Origin: an uncultured Candidatus Saccharibacteria bacterium
GTDB lineage: Bacteria; Patescibacteriota; Saccharimonadia; Saccharimonadales; Saccharimonadaceae
Length of the DNA stretch: 13,139 nucleotides
Assembly: GCA_934700415.1 (NCBI GenBank)
Contig: CAKUXN010000017.1
Coordinates: 1-13,139, forward strand
Direction: 5' to 3'
Position numbers and translations under genes: made by a program. Positions 12,986 through 13,139 of the stretch are shown piece after piece. The first letter of the stretch is position 1; every line of letters starts with the position of its first letter. Under the pieces are notes generated by a model, which saw only the letters and a list, made by a program, of their open reading frames with translations, did not search any database and was not told the DNA's origin.

Positions 12986-13139
12986 TTATTGTTTCAGCAA
13001 CCAATTAAAAATTTCATCATAATCAATCGAATTTTGCATTCCAGAATGATTTTTACCTGGATACACCGTCATTGTAGCCGAACCTCCTGCACGATTTATC
13101 TTGTCTACAAAACTCTTCATTTTTGCCGAAGTACTACTT
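12986..13139 (-). CDS. C-terminus of an alpha/beta-hydrolase-like protein (partial)
   Basis: Only the last 50 residues are in the window, read leftward from 13138 to the TAA at 12986-12988: SSTSAKMKSFVDKINRAGGS, then ATMTVYPGKNHSGMQNSIDY and DEIFNWLLKQ. The pattern of a surface helix, a strand with VYPG, a histidine in NHSG and a final helix matches the end of alpha/beta-hydrolases (dienelactone-hydrolase or prolyl-oligopeptidase type), where that histidine completes the Ser-Asp-His triad. Nucleophile and acid are outside the window, so substrate and exact family are unknown. It is on the same strand as tRNA-Ser, 23 bp upstream of it. Confidence 0.6.
   Translation of the reverse strand, partial: SSTSAKMKSFVDKINRAGGSATMTVYPGKNHSGMQNSIDYDEIFNWLLKQ

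Overview
The window looks like a low-GC chromosome fragment from a Patescibacteria/CPR bacterium, most likely a Saccharibacteria (TM7) relative. The assignment is by gene content: a PrgI-family protein, a TraC-like VirB4-associated protein, a very large VirB6/TrbL-like membrane protein, several small VirB2/TrbC-like pilins ('GGIxYxxSxGDxxK' followed by a second hydrophobic helix), a ComFC-type phosphoribosyltransferase and a small Hsp20. I know this set from CPR genomes, but the lineage is inference. The standard code fits: long ORFs are uninterrupted and stops are TAA or TAG.

Region 1 (1-8166) is the core part, a type IV secretion/DNA-uptake-like locus. On the minus strand, virB6 has its own consensus sigma70 promoter and terminator. 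It is followed by prgI and the start of a TraC-like gene that runs off the left edge. Divergently, on the plus strand, lie a 328-aa protein with three fused pilin modules and a 94-aa single pilin, ending in a bidirectional terminator. Then come hsp20 (minus) and comFC (plus), divergent around a 19-bp palindrome, and a third pilin gene (minus) that overlaps the end of comFC tail-to-tail.

Region 2 (about 8230-12860) looks like an accessory island. All genes are on the plus strand and most are hypothetical. In order: dyad-rich intergenic DNA, a 59-aa ORF, a small HAD-fold protein, a Panacea (DUF4065/SocA-like) antitoxin-like gene with a downstream partner (candidate toxin-antitoxin pair), a strongly structured RNA element that could switch expression of the next gene, a membrane-anchored HEXXH metallopeptidase split by a -1 frameshift, a helical hypothetical protein and a doubtful ORF. 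The island ends at the 3' end of a tRNA-Ser(GCT) gene. Part of that tRNA 3' end recurs at 8251-8277, so integration at the tRNA is a reasonable hypothesis, although no integrase is visible.

Region 3 (12870-13139) is the tRNA-Ser gene (minus) and the C-terminus of an alpha/beta-hydrolase-like protein (minus) running off the right edge.

The most interesting item is the 176-nt element at 10259-10434. It has a 10-bp closing helix, a 13-bp helix, a GNRA hairpin, an H-type pseudoknot and several perfect alternative pairings, one of which covers the start codon of the membrane-protease gene. I do not recognise it as a known riboswitch or ribozyme class.
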